NCBI RefSeq assembly: GCF_000236905.1
Contig: NC_016520.1
Span: forward strand, 1,116,001 to 1,180,000
DNA: 64,000 bases
Direction of reading: 5' to 3'
Source of the DNA: Tetrapisispora phaffii CBS 4417
Lineage: Eukaryota; Ascomycota; Saccharomycetes; Saccharomycetales; Saccharomycetaceae
Part shown: one piece after another, positions 11,137-21,119 of the stretch
Numbering within the stretch: the stretch's first letter is position 1
How the letters are laid out: each line of letters begins with the position of its first letter
Position numbers and translations under genes: made by a program
The notes under the pieces: model-generated
Told to the model about the DNA's origin: nothing
The model's input: only the letters and a program-made list of their open reading frames with translations
Databases searched by the model: none

Positions 11137-11498
11137 GGACTTGCTTATCCTTGTTATCTATACTTATTAAAGAAAAGCCACATAATCTTTCAACTTGCTT
11201 TTCTTAAATAATGATATCCACAATTGTTATGAATTGTAGACAAAGTTCATTTAATCTCGGCAAATGGACTCGGTGTAGTTTATATATAAAATATTATAAT
11301 TATTTAGAGCATTCTTTTTTTATGCAATAAAATAAGATTCGAATTTCATTTTTTCTTTACTTATGAGAATACATGGTGAATCTTCATTTATTAATTAACT
11401 ATATACATGTAGTTTTATTTGTTGTAACCATACTAAGGAACATGACCAATACTAACGGTAGTTCTGTAGAATATTTATACTGTTAAATAAATCCTTAT
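11137..11498. other. Convergent 3' spacer CRM1/MRPL9
   Basis: Short A+T-rich spacer between two genes whose 3' ends face each other. It must contain both polyadenylation regions (TATATA-type and T-rich tracts are present). No gene or other element is seen. Confidence 0.5.
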
Positions 11499-12308
11499 TT
11501 AAATGGTTGGTGGCTTTTTAATAGCATCTTGGATTTTTACATAACTGCCTTTAGGACCAGAGACAGGACCTTTGACTAACAGAACATTGTTTTCATCATC
11601 GATTTTTAGTACTTGTGAATTTTGAATAGTAGTGTTTTTACCACCCATGCGACCAGGCATTTTTTTCCCCGGTAGAACTCTACCAGGATCTTGATTTTGA
11701 CCAAAGGAACCACCATGTCTATGCATGATTGATGTACCATGTGAAGCTCTTAGACCTTTAAAATGATGACGTTTCATAACACCGGCAAAACCTTTACCTT
11801 TACTCACGGACTTAATATCTATATACTGCCCTGGCGTAAAAAACGATGGTTTAATCAATGTATTCAAAGGTAGTAAACCAGATTCATCTTTTACTCTAAA
11901 TTCAGCAACTCTATCCTTAGGATTGACTACAGTCTTTGCGAAATGACCTAACATTTGTCTTGAAATCTTTTTAGGATTTTTATCACCAAACCCTACTTGG
12001 TTAGCAAAATAGCCATGATCTTTCACCGTCTTGTGCATCATGACTTCCACATTATTGAATTGCAGAACAGTTGCAGCAATTCTATTACCAGTAGCTGGAT
12101 CAAAATAAGGCATCATTACCTTTTTTTGTGTAATGGCCCCACATCTTTTTGGTAACCATTTCCTAAGGATTGCCTTCTCTGGGGAATGATTTATCTTTGG
12201 ATCTTCCAAATGGATTGAGTTTGCAATACTTGGAGCCACAAGTGAGCTTCTAGATGATAAATTCCTGATTGTCGTCCATAGTCCTAGATTCCTCTGTAGC
12301 GAACTCAT
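11499..12308 (-). CDS. MRPL9: Mitochondrial large-subunit ribosomal protein uL3m
   Basis: This is the mitochondrial homologue of bacterial ribosomal protein L3, part of the 54S subunit near the exit tunnel and peptidyl-transferase region. The start is taken at the ATG at 12308, giving 269 residues, the length I recall for S. cerevisiae Mrpl9; the frame continues 17 codons upstream without a better start. The Arg/Ser-rich N-terminus ([10 protein letters not shown]) is a plausible mitochondrial presequence. L3 signatures are clear: [30 protein letters not shown] and [16 protein letters not shown], with the Gln/His stretch before GRV. It is followed head-to-tail by another mitochondrial ribosomal protein gene, MRPL6. 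Confidence 0.97.
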   Translation of the reverse strand: MSSLQRNLGLWTTIRNLSSRSSLVAPSIANSIHLEDPKINHSPEKAILRKWLPKRCGAITQKKVMMPYFDPATGNRIAATVLQFNNVEVMMHKTVKDHGYFANQVGFGDKNPKKISRQMLGHFAKTVVNPKDRVAEFRVKDESGLLPLNTLIKPSFFTPGQYIDIKSVSKGKGFAGVMKRHHFKGLRASHGTSIMHRHGGSFGQNQDPGRVLPGKKMPGRMGGKNTTIQNSQVLKIDDENNVLLVKGPVSGPKGSYVKIQDAIKKPPTI

Positions 12309-12843
12309 CTTGCTTATCTGTCCTACTTGTATAAAAATGGATTGTCCCTTGAAGTTCACAAAATTGGTTTAACCGACCCCATTGATACAATCACCTTAAA
12401 TATATTTGTTCAACTAAACTAAACCTTTCTTTAAATATATTTATTTGACTTTATTCTCAGTGGGTTGACTTTTCCAATATTGTAGCTTATATAAAGGCCT
12501 CGTATAACATGATTTCAAAGTTAAGCTGCACTTGATACCAAATGGAACCATAAAGTTACGTTGTAACGATGAGTTTAATTATCTAGGCCTTTATTAACAT
12601 TAGAATAACATTTATATATATATATATATATATATATCTATTTAATGCAAACTATGTAACTACTAGTTTTGATACACATATATTGTTTTTGTTCTATGTA
12701 CAGGAATGGATTTATTAACTTCTGAAAATGTAATGGAAAATGAATTGAAGAAGTATCCATCAATTCTAATGATTCAATCACTTTTGAATTATTAATAGGA
12801 TTATTATGAATGTTGTTTTTGTTGTTATGACCATATCTTGCAA
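12309..12843. other. MRPL9 promoter / MRPL6 3' region
   Basis: A+T-rich spacer between two minus-strand genes. It carries a (TA)n microsatellite at 12613-12637 and TATA-like sequence near the MRPL9 start. No gene is seen. Confidence 0.5.
12613..12637. repeat. (TA)n microsatellite
   Basis: About twelve uninterrupted TA dinucleotides lie between MRPL9 and MRPL6. It is likely length-variable between strains. Confidence 0.9.
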
Positions 12844-13497
12844 CTATTTAATCTTTTTGTCTTTGATCTTGATAGTTTCATCGTTCACATAAATACCTTT
12901 ACCTTTATATGGTTCTGGAGGATGAAAGTTCCTAATCTTTGCAGCAAAAAGAAGTACCTGTTGCTTATTGCACCCTTCGATAGTCAATGATGTCGGCGAT
13001 GGAGAGGAAACTGTTATGCCTTCCGGAACATCCAAACCTTGTGTAATAGATGCACCGACTTTAACATTTACAAAAATTCCATTATTTTCTTTTTTTTCTA
13101 ATGATGCTCTATAACCAGTACCTACAAATCTCAAAATTGCTAAATGGTTATCATTTACACCGATAACATGATTGTTCAAATGAGATCTTGTAGTACCCCA
13201 CATGGATTTTTGAAGTTTGTTAGTTGAATCCGTCACCGCCACCTTCAATAAGTTATTTTGAACATCCTTTTGTATACTTACAAAATCAGGAACCTCCATG
13301 GTAATACTACCTTTAGGACCCTTCACAGTGACCAATTGCGACAGAGTCAACACTCTAGTCCCTTTCGTTATAACTTTCGGCAAATCCATCCGTTTTATAT
13401 CAACATCAGTCCCTTCTGTAAGGAAAATAGGAGCAGATCCAATATAGGATCTTAAAATTGAACTGCAACTAAAAGCTCTTTTAGAAATCAACGACAT
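12844..13497 (-). CDS. MRPL6: Mitochondrial large-subunit ribosomal protein uL6m
   Basis: This protein of about 217 residues is the mitochondrial form of bacterial L6, which binds the sarcin-ricin/GTPase-associated region of the large subunit. The ATG at 13497 is preferred because it begins [17 protein letters not shown], an Arg/Ser-rich mitochondrial targeting sequence. An ATG two codons upstream (13503) is also possible, and the longer frame above it starts with a hydrophobic stretch not typical of the family. L6 features are the central [19 protein letters not shown] and the C-terminal [19 protein letters not shown], with the RNA-binding P-E-P-Y-K-G-K-G. It is divergent from IMP3, the same arrangement as YHR147C-YHR148W. 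Confidence 0.97.
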   Translation of the reverse strand: MSLISKRAFSCSSILRSYIGSAPIFLTEGTDVDIKRMDLPKVITKGTRVLTLSQLVTVKGPKGSITMEVPDFVSIQKDVQNNLLKVAVTDSTNKLQKSMWGTTRSHLNNHVIGVNDNHLAILRFVGTGYRASLEKKENNGIFVNVKVGASITQGLDVPEGITVSSPSPTSLTIEGCNKQQVLLFAAKIRNFHPPEPYKGKGIYVNDETIKIKDKKIK

Positions 13498-13722
13498 CGT
13501 CATCGTTATTATGCCGCAAACCAAACAAATTAGATAACACACGGGTTACAAATTAGCTAGCAGTATGCACACGTATATCTCAATCGAGAGTATCCCGTGT
13601 CTTTGATCTATAAAACCATAAGAATAGTTCCTTTTAAACTAATTACAATGAACATTAAGTCGAAGTTATCCTGATAAATCTTAACTTGTGGAGTTCTTAA
13701 TTATGTGGGAAAAAAGAGCGGA

Positions 13723-13729
13723 CGGGTAA
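13723..13729 (-). promoter_or_regulatory. Reb1 site (CGGGTAA)
   Basis: An exact match to the yeast Reb1 core TTACCCG on the minus strand. Reb1 keeps promoters free of nucleosomes. It is 225 bp before the IMP3 start codon and in the middle of the divergent promoter. Confidence 0.6.
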
Positions 13730-13767
13730 TGCCTCGAAATGAAACTTGCCAAAGAAAACTTTGAGAT

Positions 13768-13776
13768 AAAAATTTT
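13768..13776 (+). promoter_or_regulatory. RRPE element (AAAAATTTT)
   Basis: The core of the ribosomal-RNA-processing element bound by Stb3 in S. cerevisiae. It lies 13 bp upstream of a PAC element; this pairing is the hallmark of ribosome-biogenesis promoters and fits IMP3. Confidence 0.65.
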
Positions 13777-13788
13777 AACAAAGGTCAT

Positions 13789-13796
13789 CTCATCGC
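13789..13796 (-). promoter_or_regulatory. PAC element (GCGATGAG)
   Basis: CTCATCGC on the plus strand is the exact reverse complement of the PAC motif recognised by Dot6/Tod6, TORC1-controlled repressors of ribosome-biogenesis genes. It is about 160 bp before the IMP3 start. Confidence 0.75.
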
Positions 13797-13953
13797 AATC
13801 ATAGACATTTATAAAAGCATATTGAGCATTTAAATGTGTAGACAGTCGTATAATAGATCACTTCAGAAATACGCATATACAATATCTGTGGCAGAGTATA
13901 AAAGACTGGCTAACATCGGATTGCAAGAAGTTTTGGGATAGATACTCGGTAAA

Positions 13954-14505
13954 ATGGTCAGACAATTGAAATATCATGAGAAGAAGCTTTTGAAGAAGGT
14001 TGATTTATTTGACTGGAAACAGGATGATAGTCATAGGGACACCCAGGTTATGAGAACTTACCATATCCAGAACCGTGAAGACTACCATAGATATAACAGA
14101 CTTTGTGGTGATGTTCGTCGTCTGGCGAATAAGTTATCATTATTACCACCTACCGATCCATTTAGAAGAAAACAAGAACAACTTCTGCTAGAAAAACTAT
14201 ATGCTATGGGTATTTTGGCAACGAAATCAAAGATATCAGATTTGGAAAATAAAGTCACTGTTAGTGCTTTTTGTAGAAGAAGATTACCTGTGTTGATGCA
14301 AAGGATGAAAATGGCTGAGACCATTCAAGACGCAGTTAAATACATCGAACAAGGTCATGTCCGTGTTGGTCCAAACTTAATCACAGACCCTGCATACCTT
14401 GTGACAAGAAACATGGAAGACTATGTCACTTGGGTCGATAGTTCCAAGATTAAACAAACTGTATTGAAATACAGAAACGAAATCGACGATTTCGATCTAG
14501 CATAA
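13954..14505 (+). CDS. IMP3: U3 snoRNP protein Imp3 (SSU processome)
   Basis: This 183-residue protein has the same length as S. cerevisiae Imp3. It binds U3 snoRNA and pre-rRNA in the nucleolus and promotes the U3-18S base pairing needed for early 18S cleavages. The N-terminus [19 protein letters not shown] is the conserved Imp3 start. An S4 RNA-binding domain covers roughly residues 107-170, with [19 protein letters not shown] and [20 protein letters not shown]. It is related to archaeal/eukaryotic ribosomal protein uS4 but lacks its extensions. The PAC/RRPE promoter upstream supports ribosome-biogenesis regulation. Confidence 0.98.
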   Translation: MVRQLKYHEKKLLKKVDLFDWKQDDSHRDTQVMRTYHIQNREDYHRYNRLCGDVRRLANKLSLLPPTDPFRRKQEQLLLEKLYAMGILATKSKISDLENKVTVSAFCRRRLPVLMQRMKMAETIQDAVKYIEQGHVRVGPNLITDPAYLVTRNMEDYVTWVDSSKIKQTVLKYRNEIDDFDLA

Positions 14506-14661
14506 ATGAGATCCCACTAGAAATCACATTCATATTGTGGAATCTCTACACAAGATAAAATTAGATAAGACTACATATATACTTACATACATATTAAATA
14601 ATCATAAATTTTTAACTATTTGGAAAAACATTATTTGTTATATGTGCTACTATTGTAATAT

Positions 14662-16971
14662 TTATGAAATATTATAGTTTTGAGAGGAACCTAATTGTTT
14701 TCTCAGATCTTCATTGGAACTTGAGTGAGGTAAAATGTTTCCAACACTTGGAGGCTGTGAAACATCGAGATGGTCGATTAATCCACTAACACGACTATTA
14801 TATGAATTTGAGACTTGGTTCGCACCGTAAGGGTTGTTTTGGGTGGTCAAACTGTTGGCTTTTGAATTGTTATTACTTACACTTCTGAAGGATCCGGCAG
14901 GTTTGAAAGATTTAGGTGCTCCCAATGAATGCGGATTTATCATAACAACACTTTCTCTCAATTTGTGAGGATGTAAAGTTCCACCTGATCCATCGTGAGA
15001 AGCTAATTGTTGATTATATGAAGAAAATTGATCGGAACCTTGCTTGTAAAACATATCTGGATGATCCATTGGATTTAATGCCGTACCATTCATAGCTCGT
15101 GTTCTTAACCGATTGCTGTTCAATTGTCTTTTGGACTGTCCGCTGAAAGATGTTAGTGAATGAGACGATTGTTCATAAGCCAACTGAGTAGGTGTTGGTA
15201 ATACTGCAATCTCTTCATGTGTTTGCGGATGGTTATATTGCGCCGGCATTGGTTGTTGAGGCATACCATAATTATTGTAGTTATCATAATTGTTATAATT
15301 AGTTCCTGTAAAGTTCTGATATTGTCCATTGTCCATTTGTTGATTTACGTTATATTGCTCATTCATACCAGCATTGTAATTGTTGCTTGCCATGTTGGCG
15401 TTATTTTCATTGAAATTATCAATCAATGGAACTTCAGAATATATTGACGATATAACCCTATGCAATTTTTCACTATTAACAGGCAAGCTATTATTATTTT
15501 CTTCAGCTACATGTTCAGTTGATACATCTTGTTGTAAATTATCTTCTTGGTCTAATGGTACTTCACTGATTAATTCTTGATCCGTACCATTTTCCCTCAA
15601 AGATTCTCGAACACCATTTCCACCCAATTCATTGGTATTCTGATTTAATATTTGTGCTGGCATTGGCATCTCAGCATCATCTAGATTACCGTCTGCTGAG
15701 GTTTTAGGTAATACGTTTTGATTACCTGATGTTTGTCTTACAGTATTATTTCTATCCAGGTAGACATTATATATACTTTTTAATCTCCTAATGTTCTCAT
15801 CCTCTTCAGTTTCCAAACTATATACTTTATCCTCCGAATTTACTGTTACATTGTGCTCCCCATTTCCATCAAGTTCAATTGACTCCAAATCTTTGATTTC
15901 TAAATTTTCTTGTGGTAATATTGTTGAGTTTCTGTTATTATCATAATCATTTTCAAAAGTGAAATCGTTGGTGTTATCTAATTTTGAAGTATCTATATCA
16001 TAACCACTCACATCTTGGCCATAGTGTTGTGTAGTGTTACCTAAAACACTTTTCACAGGACTCTGCATTATTTTTGAATGCGTTGATTCATTATCAGTAT
16101 CTGAAGTAAAGATCGAAGCTCTCTTTATGTCATAGTTTTGAGAACCTATTGACTGAGATGGAGGTGGGGCATTAGAAAGACCGTTACTCTGAGACAGATT
16201 AATGTAACTATTTTTATTCGATGTTGAATATGCATTACTAGTCAATGAAACAAGACTATGATTTTTGGAGGCTAGTTTATATGCACCCAAGTCGGCAGGA
16301 CCATCGATATTATTTGCATAATCTCTCAATGCAAATGTATCAATATTTTCTGGTACATATGTAGGTACTCTCATATTTGATTTTTCTACCAAATTTCTTT
16401 GTGAAGGGTTTGAAAAGGGGTTATTTGATCTTGCATTATCAGATGCTAAATATTGAACATCGTCATTGTAATCATTTTTCAAATCAAAGGAACCGATCTC
16501 ACTGGAATTCGGTATATTATACATATCACCATGAGTGAACTTCCCTCCAGGAAAACGAGAATGCTTGTTATTGATATTTGGAATATACTCTGCGTCACCA
16601 ACGAAATCAGGATCATTATCTTCCTTTTCATCTCTTTTCTTTCTCTTGTATAATACACACAATATGACAACGAAGATAACTAAAATGACACCCACGGGAA
16701 CACCCACTGCAACACCTACAGTGGTGCTATAACTGTGGTCTGCAGGATATGTACATTTAGCAGTACCGCATAACGAAGAGGTACTACTTCTCGAGCTCTC
16801 AGAAGAGCTACTTGAACTATCATCATCATCTCTTCTATAGAGAGTAGGATGATGTGACACAGTAGAGGTCATGAAACTTGAGTGCTGTTGTGTTAAAGTT
16901 CCATGAAGCTGGGAATGCAAAGTAGTCGGTGTAATAAATACACTGTCACGAGCCAGAACAGATATTGACAT
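14662..16971 (-). CDS. SKG6/TOS2: Single-pass membrane protein of the Skg6/Tos2 family (bud-neck polarity)
   Basis: A 769-residue protein from the ATG at 16971; the frame extends seven codons further but only to a TTG. The Ser/Thr-rich outer part has an acidic-plus-serine run. One transmembrane helix lies near residues 84-107, followed by a basic stop-transfer YKRKKRDEK and a long Asn/Gln/Ser-rich cytoplasmic tail. The juxtamembrane GDAEYIPNI and FPGGKFTHGDMYNI resemble the conserved block of Skg6 and Tos2. These paralogues localise to growth sites and the bud neck and interact with polarity factors. S. cerevisiae keeps both copies (YHR149C and YGR221C). The place between IMP3 and PET54 fits either, so I leave the name double. 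Confidence 0.88.
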   Translation of the reverse strand: MSISVLARDSVFITPTTLHSQLHGTLTQQHSSFMTSTVSHHPTLYRRDDDDSSSSSSESSRSSTSSLCGTAKCTYPADHSYSTTVGVAVGVPVGVILVIFVVILCVLYKRKKRDEKEDNDPDFVGDAEYIPNINNKHSRFPGGKFTHGDMYNIPNSSEIGSFDLKNDYNDDVQYLASDNARSNNPFSNPSQRNLVEKSNMRVPTYVPENIDTFALRDYANNIDGPADLGAYKLASKNHSLVSLTSNAYSTSNKNSYINLSQSNGLSNAPPPSQSIGSQNYDIKRASIFTSDTDNESTHSKIMQSPVKSVLGNTTQHYGQDVSGYDIDTSKLDNTNDFTFENDYDNNRNSTILPQENLEIKDLESIELDGNGEHNVTVNSEDKVYSLETEEDENIRRLKSIYNVYLDRNNTVRQTSGNQNVLPKTSADGNLDDAEMPMPAQILNQNTNELGGNGVRESLRENGTDQELISEVPLDQEDNLQQDVSTEHVAEENNNSLPVNSEKLHRVISSIYSEVPLIDNFNENNANMASNNYNAGMNEQYNVNQQMDNGQYQNFTGTNYNNYDNYNNYGMPQQPMPAQYNHPQTHEEIAVLPTPTQLAYEQSSHSLTSFSGQSKRQLNSNRLRTRAMNGTALNPMDHPDMFYKQGSDQFSSYNQQLASHDGSGGTLHPHKLRESVVMINPHSLGAPKSFKPAGSFRSVSNNNSKANSLTTQNNPYGANQVSNSYNSRVSGLIDHLDVSQPPSVGNILPHSSSNEDLRKQLGSSQNYNIS

Positions 16972-17965
16972 GATATATTGTGTGAAGTGCAAATGTGTGC
17001 TAGGCCCGATCTTGGTATGTGTATGTATGTGTTACTAAGCCTGCAAAAGCGTTCATAACTCTTATAAGCCTATATATATATGAATACATATACAGAAATA
17101 CAGACAAGAAAAGACACCAAAAGAGATTGACTCAAGAAAACATGCAATTGTGTAAGATTGATTGAATCAACTGCAAACGAACAGGACACATGTGGAGCTC
17201 ATCACTTTTGCAGATGACAATGAAATAAAACACCAAAACCAAACCAAATAGCGATATTCGAGAGCACTAAGGAAGTAGAAGTACAGGCAATTCTTTGACC
17301 AAAGAAGGACCTCAGCTCTAACAAAATTTTAGGCAATAAAGTTCTGTTCTGTTCTTACTGGCAAGCATAGAACAGCAAGAGTCTCGAAAGAAATGAAATG
17401 CTTTTACCAAATGGTCTTTTCTGATGTTGAAGACATGTCAAGAATTGAATCAAAGAAGAAAAAGAAAGAAGAAAAATTACGCCAAAAAGTTTTTCAAGAT
17501 CACATTCTGTGCGACTGTTTCTGTGAAGATCTTGTTTCGAGAATTCCAATTCGACCAATTCAAGAGAAGTTCGAGCCCATTTGGGAAATATAATAGACAA
17601 CTTTGGATGAGGGCAGAATAGATGAGACGATATGATATGGATAGAGGGATCTTGACGTTGATGCTGATGATGCTGAAGCTGATGACAAAGAGGTCGAGGT
17701 TGTTGTTGTTGCTGAAAGGATCAATGATTGTGGGGAGGGTCCTGCTAAGGTAGAAGAGGGTTTTCGGGTAATAGAAGTGAAAGTGGAAGTGGAAAAATTC
17801 ACTTTTGCAATTGTCATGTTCAATATTGTGGAAATATATATAGATATATAGATATATAGATATATCTATTGATGGGTTTCTTGGAATGATATATTGCGTA
17901 TGGTTTCTTACTCATATCTTCTATCTTGCCTCTGGAAACTGTGGTGTTTCAATTCCGGATTCATA
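16972..17965. other. Divergent SKG6/TOS2-PET54 spacer
   Basis: Promoter region for both genes. It has TATA-rich stretches (17070-17090), a purine-rich tract near 17450-17480 and a GATATA repeat at 17834-17870. Short open frames occur on both strands (for example 17560-17823, minus) but are low-complexity and resemble no family. Confidence 0.45.
17834..17870. repeat. GATATATA microsatellite
   Basis: Tandem GATATATA-type units end in the palindrome AGATATATCT, upstream of PET54. It is probably variable in length. Confidence 0.8.
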
Positions 17966-18787
17966 ATGTCTAATGGTAAGCTAGTGAATCACGTTTTGAA
18001 ACATATTGTTAAGGATGGGAATATTTTAGGGTCGCCAAAGATGGCTAGCAAGAAATTATTAACTGCAGTTCCGGAAACTAACATCTTGAATAACGGTAAA
18101 TTTTCAATTTTACAATATAATAGTTATAATTCATCTCTTACGGAGCAACATTTCTTAGATATAGTGCCTTTTGATGTTCGCAATGCTATTATCAGTGATG
18201 GCAATCATGATGATGCATTTAAGTTGTTACAAGCTAGGGATCCTAAATATTTCCAATTTAATAATATCTACTATTTGGTGTTTAGAAATTATAAACAGTT
18301 AAACCTTTTCATAAATTCAACAAAATATGAACGAATAAACAAAATAAGGGTGAAATTTAAAATTATGAAAGGTAACTCTATGCTTGATGATTTTTCAAAA
18401 TACCACTCAACTTTAAAAGCTGCAAATGTCTCAAGAGACAGTTACTTTAAAGCTATTAAAGATATCAACTTAATAAAAACCGCTGGGAATTTGAATCAAA
18501 TGATAGATGAAGCAAAATCAATGGGAAGAAAAAATCTATTAGTCTGGAATTTACCTAATCATATGAAACCTCATGAAATTAAAGATTATTTTTGGTTTTA
18601 TAATATAACAGATGTATTTAAATTGTATTGGAGCAATGAGAATGATTCTTTATATAATACTTTGCATTTCTTTAAATTTGCTGATGAACATGATTGCATC
18701 AAATTTAGACATAATTTCCATGGAACGTATTTCAATGATCCAATCGGTGATGCGAAATCAAAATTGTTAATAGAAAAATTATCTTAA
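17966..18787 (+). CDS. PET54: Mitochondrial COX1/COX3 expression factor Pet54
   Basis: This protein of about 273 residues is the homologue of S. cerevisiae Pet54 (293 residues). Pet54 acts at the mitochondrial inner membrane with Pet122 and Pet494 to activate COX3 mRNA translation, and also helps excise a COX1 intron. Conserved blocks are ARDPKYFQFNNIYYLVF, RINKIRVKFK, LVWNLPNHMKPHEIKDYFW and YNITDVFKLYW. The last two form an RRM-like fold. The start is uncertain: ATG 17966 gives a normal N-terminus, while an in-frame ATG at 17900 would add a hydrophobic leader. It is convergent with HSV2, as in YGR222W-YGR223C. Confidence 0.93.
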   Translation: MSNGKLVNHVLKHIVKDGNILGSPKMASKKLLTAVPETNILNNGKFSILQYNSYNSSLTEQHFLDIVPFDVRNAIISDGNHDDAFKLLQARDPKYFQFNNIYYLVFRNYKQLNLFINSTKYERINKIRVKFKIMKGNSMLDDFSKYHSTLKAANVSRDSYFKAIKDINLIKTAGNLNQMIDEAKSMGRKNLLVWNLPNHMKPHEIKDYFWFYNITDVFKLYWSNENDSLYNTLHFFKFADEHDCIKFRHNFHGTYFNDPIGDAKSKLLIEKLS

Positions 18788-18866
18788 GAATATTTATTAA
18801 TTTGCCTACGCATAATTGGAAACAACATATACATATATAAGTAGTAATGTAAATAACACAAGGAAA

Positions 18867-20255
18867 CTATAATTCTCTCCATGATTCACGAACCAGTTCC
18901 CATTTCTTTTTCTTCGGTGCGGTACTTGATGCATCTCTATTTAGAGTTTCGTTGATTGTATAATTTTTGACAACCTTGGGACTATGCATTTCATCATTTT
19001 CATCATTGTGTTCATGCTCTAGTATCACATATTTTTCCCAAATGCCTCTACCTTTCCATACAAGTATTAACGTGTCTTCGTCATAATAATTATCGTTGTC
19101 ATCATTTCCAGTTCCCGTAGACCAACCAATTTTACATCTGTCATTTAGAAATTCTAGATCTGGCTCATTACTGTTCAGACCATCTCTTAGCAGTGGATTT
19201 TTTAGGTGTAGACTACACATTGACCACACAGAATATATATACTTTGGTTTCCAAATGTGAGGTACATAATTCCTTAAAACATGCGTTTTGTTATGATTAA
19301 AATTATCTTTCTCCTTATTGGTATCATTTTCATTACCTTCCTCACTTTGGAGACTAGTTAATTGAAATATATGCAGAGTTTGTTTATCTGAAATAACAGC
19401 TAAACGAGTGCCGTTGGGGCTAAAGGACATTTCATAAATATCTGCTCTATCCAGACCTCGACGAAACTCCTTTAATAAAACACCATTTATTGTACTAAAA
19501 ATTCTTATTAATGTGCCTTGTCTTGAACATGTAGCAACCATTGTCCCTTGTTTATTCAATCTTACCAGTCGAATTGCAGACTTATGAGCCTTTATAATAG
19601 AAGTTGGTAATAATTGACTCTCATCTGGATTATTTTCGTTGTATCTTAATTGGGATAAATCGGCGATATGTATCTGCCCTAGCATTCTTGGTGATACATA
19701 GGCTAAATAGCATTTGATGGACATTTTATTTTTAATGAAACTATTGCTTTCGTTGGTACCTCTTCTTTGGGATCTATTATTTTGACATATTACAAAATCA
19801 CACGTACTATTGTGTTCAATACTCAAAGATGGACATATCTTTACTGTCTTTGGTTGAAATTGAAAAATCTCAATACTATTTGCTAAGACTGCAATAATAT
19901 ATATTCTTGAAATAAAAACAGATTTAAGCGGTGACATGAATTTTAAAACAATGCTTTCTTTTTTCTTTAAGTCATCCCAAACAATTAATTTATTGGGTGG
20001 ATATTTTGGTTTCAGACCACCACCCAATAAGGCAATGTAGTTGGTCCTATGTAACATCTTAGAATATGCAATCCCGCACCTCTCCTGATCATTTGATATA
20101 TAAGTCAATTTACAACTTAAGGGATTGCTATTGTAGACCTTAAATCCATTTTCAGAAGAACAACTAAAACATGATTCATCTTGATTAAATGAAATGTCAA
20201 GAAACTTTTGATGCCTAACACTCTGGGTGTTCACTATGTTCGATCGAACGTTCAT
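18867..20255 (-). CDS. HSV2: PROPPIN phosphoinositide-binding WD40 protein Hsv2
   Basis: A 462-residue seven-bladed propeller of the Atg18/Atg21/Hsv2 family. These proteins bind PtdIns3P and PtdIns(3,5)P2 on endosomes and the vacuole; Hsv2 is tied to micronucleophagy. The start is placed at the ATG at 20255 (MNVRSN...) because the 21 codons further upstream begin with TTG. The diagnostic FRRG motif, with its two lipid-binding arginines, is at residues 264-267 in VLLKEFRRGLDRADIYEM. The preceding blade has KAHKSAIRLVRLNKQGTMVAT. The conserved opening SFNQDESCFSCSSENGFKVY is also family-typical. An acidic Asn/Asp-rich insert sits near the C-terminus. It is divergent from AMA1, as in YGR223C-YGR225W with AZR1 missing. 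Confidence 0.95.
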   Translation of the reverse strand: MNVRSNIVNTQSVRHQKFLDISFNQDESCFSCSSENGFKVYNSNPLSCKLTYISNDQERCGIAYSKMLHRTNYIALLGGGLKPKYPPNKLIVWDDLKKKESIVLKFMSPLKSVFISRIYIIAVLANSIEIFQFQPKTVKICPSLSIEHNSTCDFVICQNNRSQRRGTNESNSFIKNKMSIKCYLAYVSPRMLGQIHIADLSQLRYNENNPDESQLLPTSIIKAHKSAIRLVRLNKQGTMVATCSRQGTLIRIFSTINGVLLKEFRRGLDRADIYEMSFSPNGTRLAVISDKQTLHIFQLTSLQSEEGNENDTNKEKDNFNHNKTHVLRNYVPHIWKPKYIYSVWSMCSLHLKNPLLRDGLNSNEPDLEFLNDRCKIGWSTGTGNDDNDNYYDEDTLILVWKGRGIWEKYVILEHEHNDENDEMHSPKVVKNYTINETLNRDASSTAPKKKKWELVRESWREL

Positions 20256-21119
20256 AATTCCATTAATTATCGATACGTTTACTTTATTTTGTATATTAGT
20301 TGGTTTAGATTTCACCAAATTTTCATTATATTTGCAGAAAAATACAGAACTAATGTTGATAAAGTAGTATATGTAGTCTACAGGTGTCCAATTTGAAGCA
20401 ACCAGGAACTAGTACGTTTCTAAAGATTGCTGTGCTAATTAGTTTAATACCTCATCTGAAATAGCCAATCTTCAAATAAGATTTGTTTATTTTTTTTGGT
20501 ATTAACGTTAAGTTGAACATTAATGGAAAGACGCTTAAAGGAAGTATCTCGCGATGGTGGCGTCACAGTAAAGAATACAACGACGCAATTGTAATGTATC
20601 GCCACCAGTATATGGATATTATTATAATCTTAAAGACTAGATTGTTCTATTAAATGCTGTCAATATATTCATCTTGATATCAATTAGAGAACCAAAAAAG
20701 TTAAATTTATGGTGTAAGACAATTGATTTGGGATTCAAACATTCAAGACAAGACATAAAAAAGAGTAGATGAGGATTTAATGTTTTAAACAATATCGACA
20801 TATTCCAAATTTATTTAAAACCCTTAACCACCATAGTATTATCTATCATTGTCACTTCAGTAGATTTATTTCACCATCTTTCCTTTATCTACCTTTTACA
20901 CTTTATACAACCATATAAATATGTATTTATTCTTTTAGCGTCATTAAATTTTCTGTTCCAAATTTTTGTACTTAAATTAACTAACTTTCTCAATACTTTC
21001 AGTTTAAATAAAAATGTTTCAATTTTAACTTATAATATAAAGAACATAACAAGATAACCCAATAAATCCTGCTATTTAATTCTTGCGAAATTGATATATC
21101 AATTAGTTTTATTACCAAA
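20256..21119. other. Divergent HSV2-AMA1 spacer
   Basis: Promoter region for both genes. It includes an inverted pair TGGTGGCG (20555-20562) and CGCCACCA (20600-20607) in an otherwise A+T-rich stretch. I see no clear URS1 or Ndt80 site here, although AMA1 is a meiotic gene in S. cerevisiae. No further gene is seen. Confidence 0.5.
20555..20607. promoter_or_regulatory. Inverted pair of GGTGGCG motifs
   Basis: TGGTGGCG and its exact reverse complement are separated by 37 bp. The GGTGGC core is shared with the Rpn4 (PACE) element GGTGGCAAA, but the following bases differ. It looks like a paired factor-binding site in the HSV2-AMA1 promoter; the factor is not identified. Confidence 0.45.

Larger units (their letters stand above)
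13498..13953. promoter_or_regulatory. Divergent MRPL6-IMP3 promoter
   Basis: Shared upstream region of a mitochondrial ribosomal gene and a ribosome-assembly gene. It holds a Reb1 site, an RRPE and a PAC element, listed separately. The PAC/RRPE pair lies nearer IMP3. Confidence 0.7.

Noticed and set aside
17560..17823. An 87-codon Ser/Thr-rich frame upstream of PET54
   Set aside because: Low-complexity reading of promoter DNA; no conserved motif.
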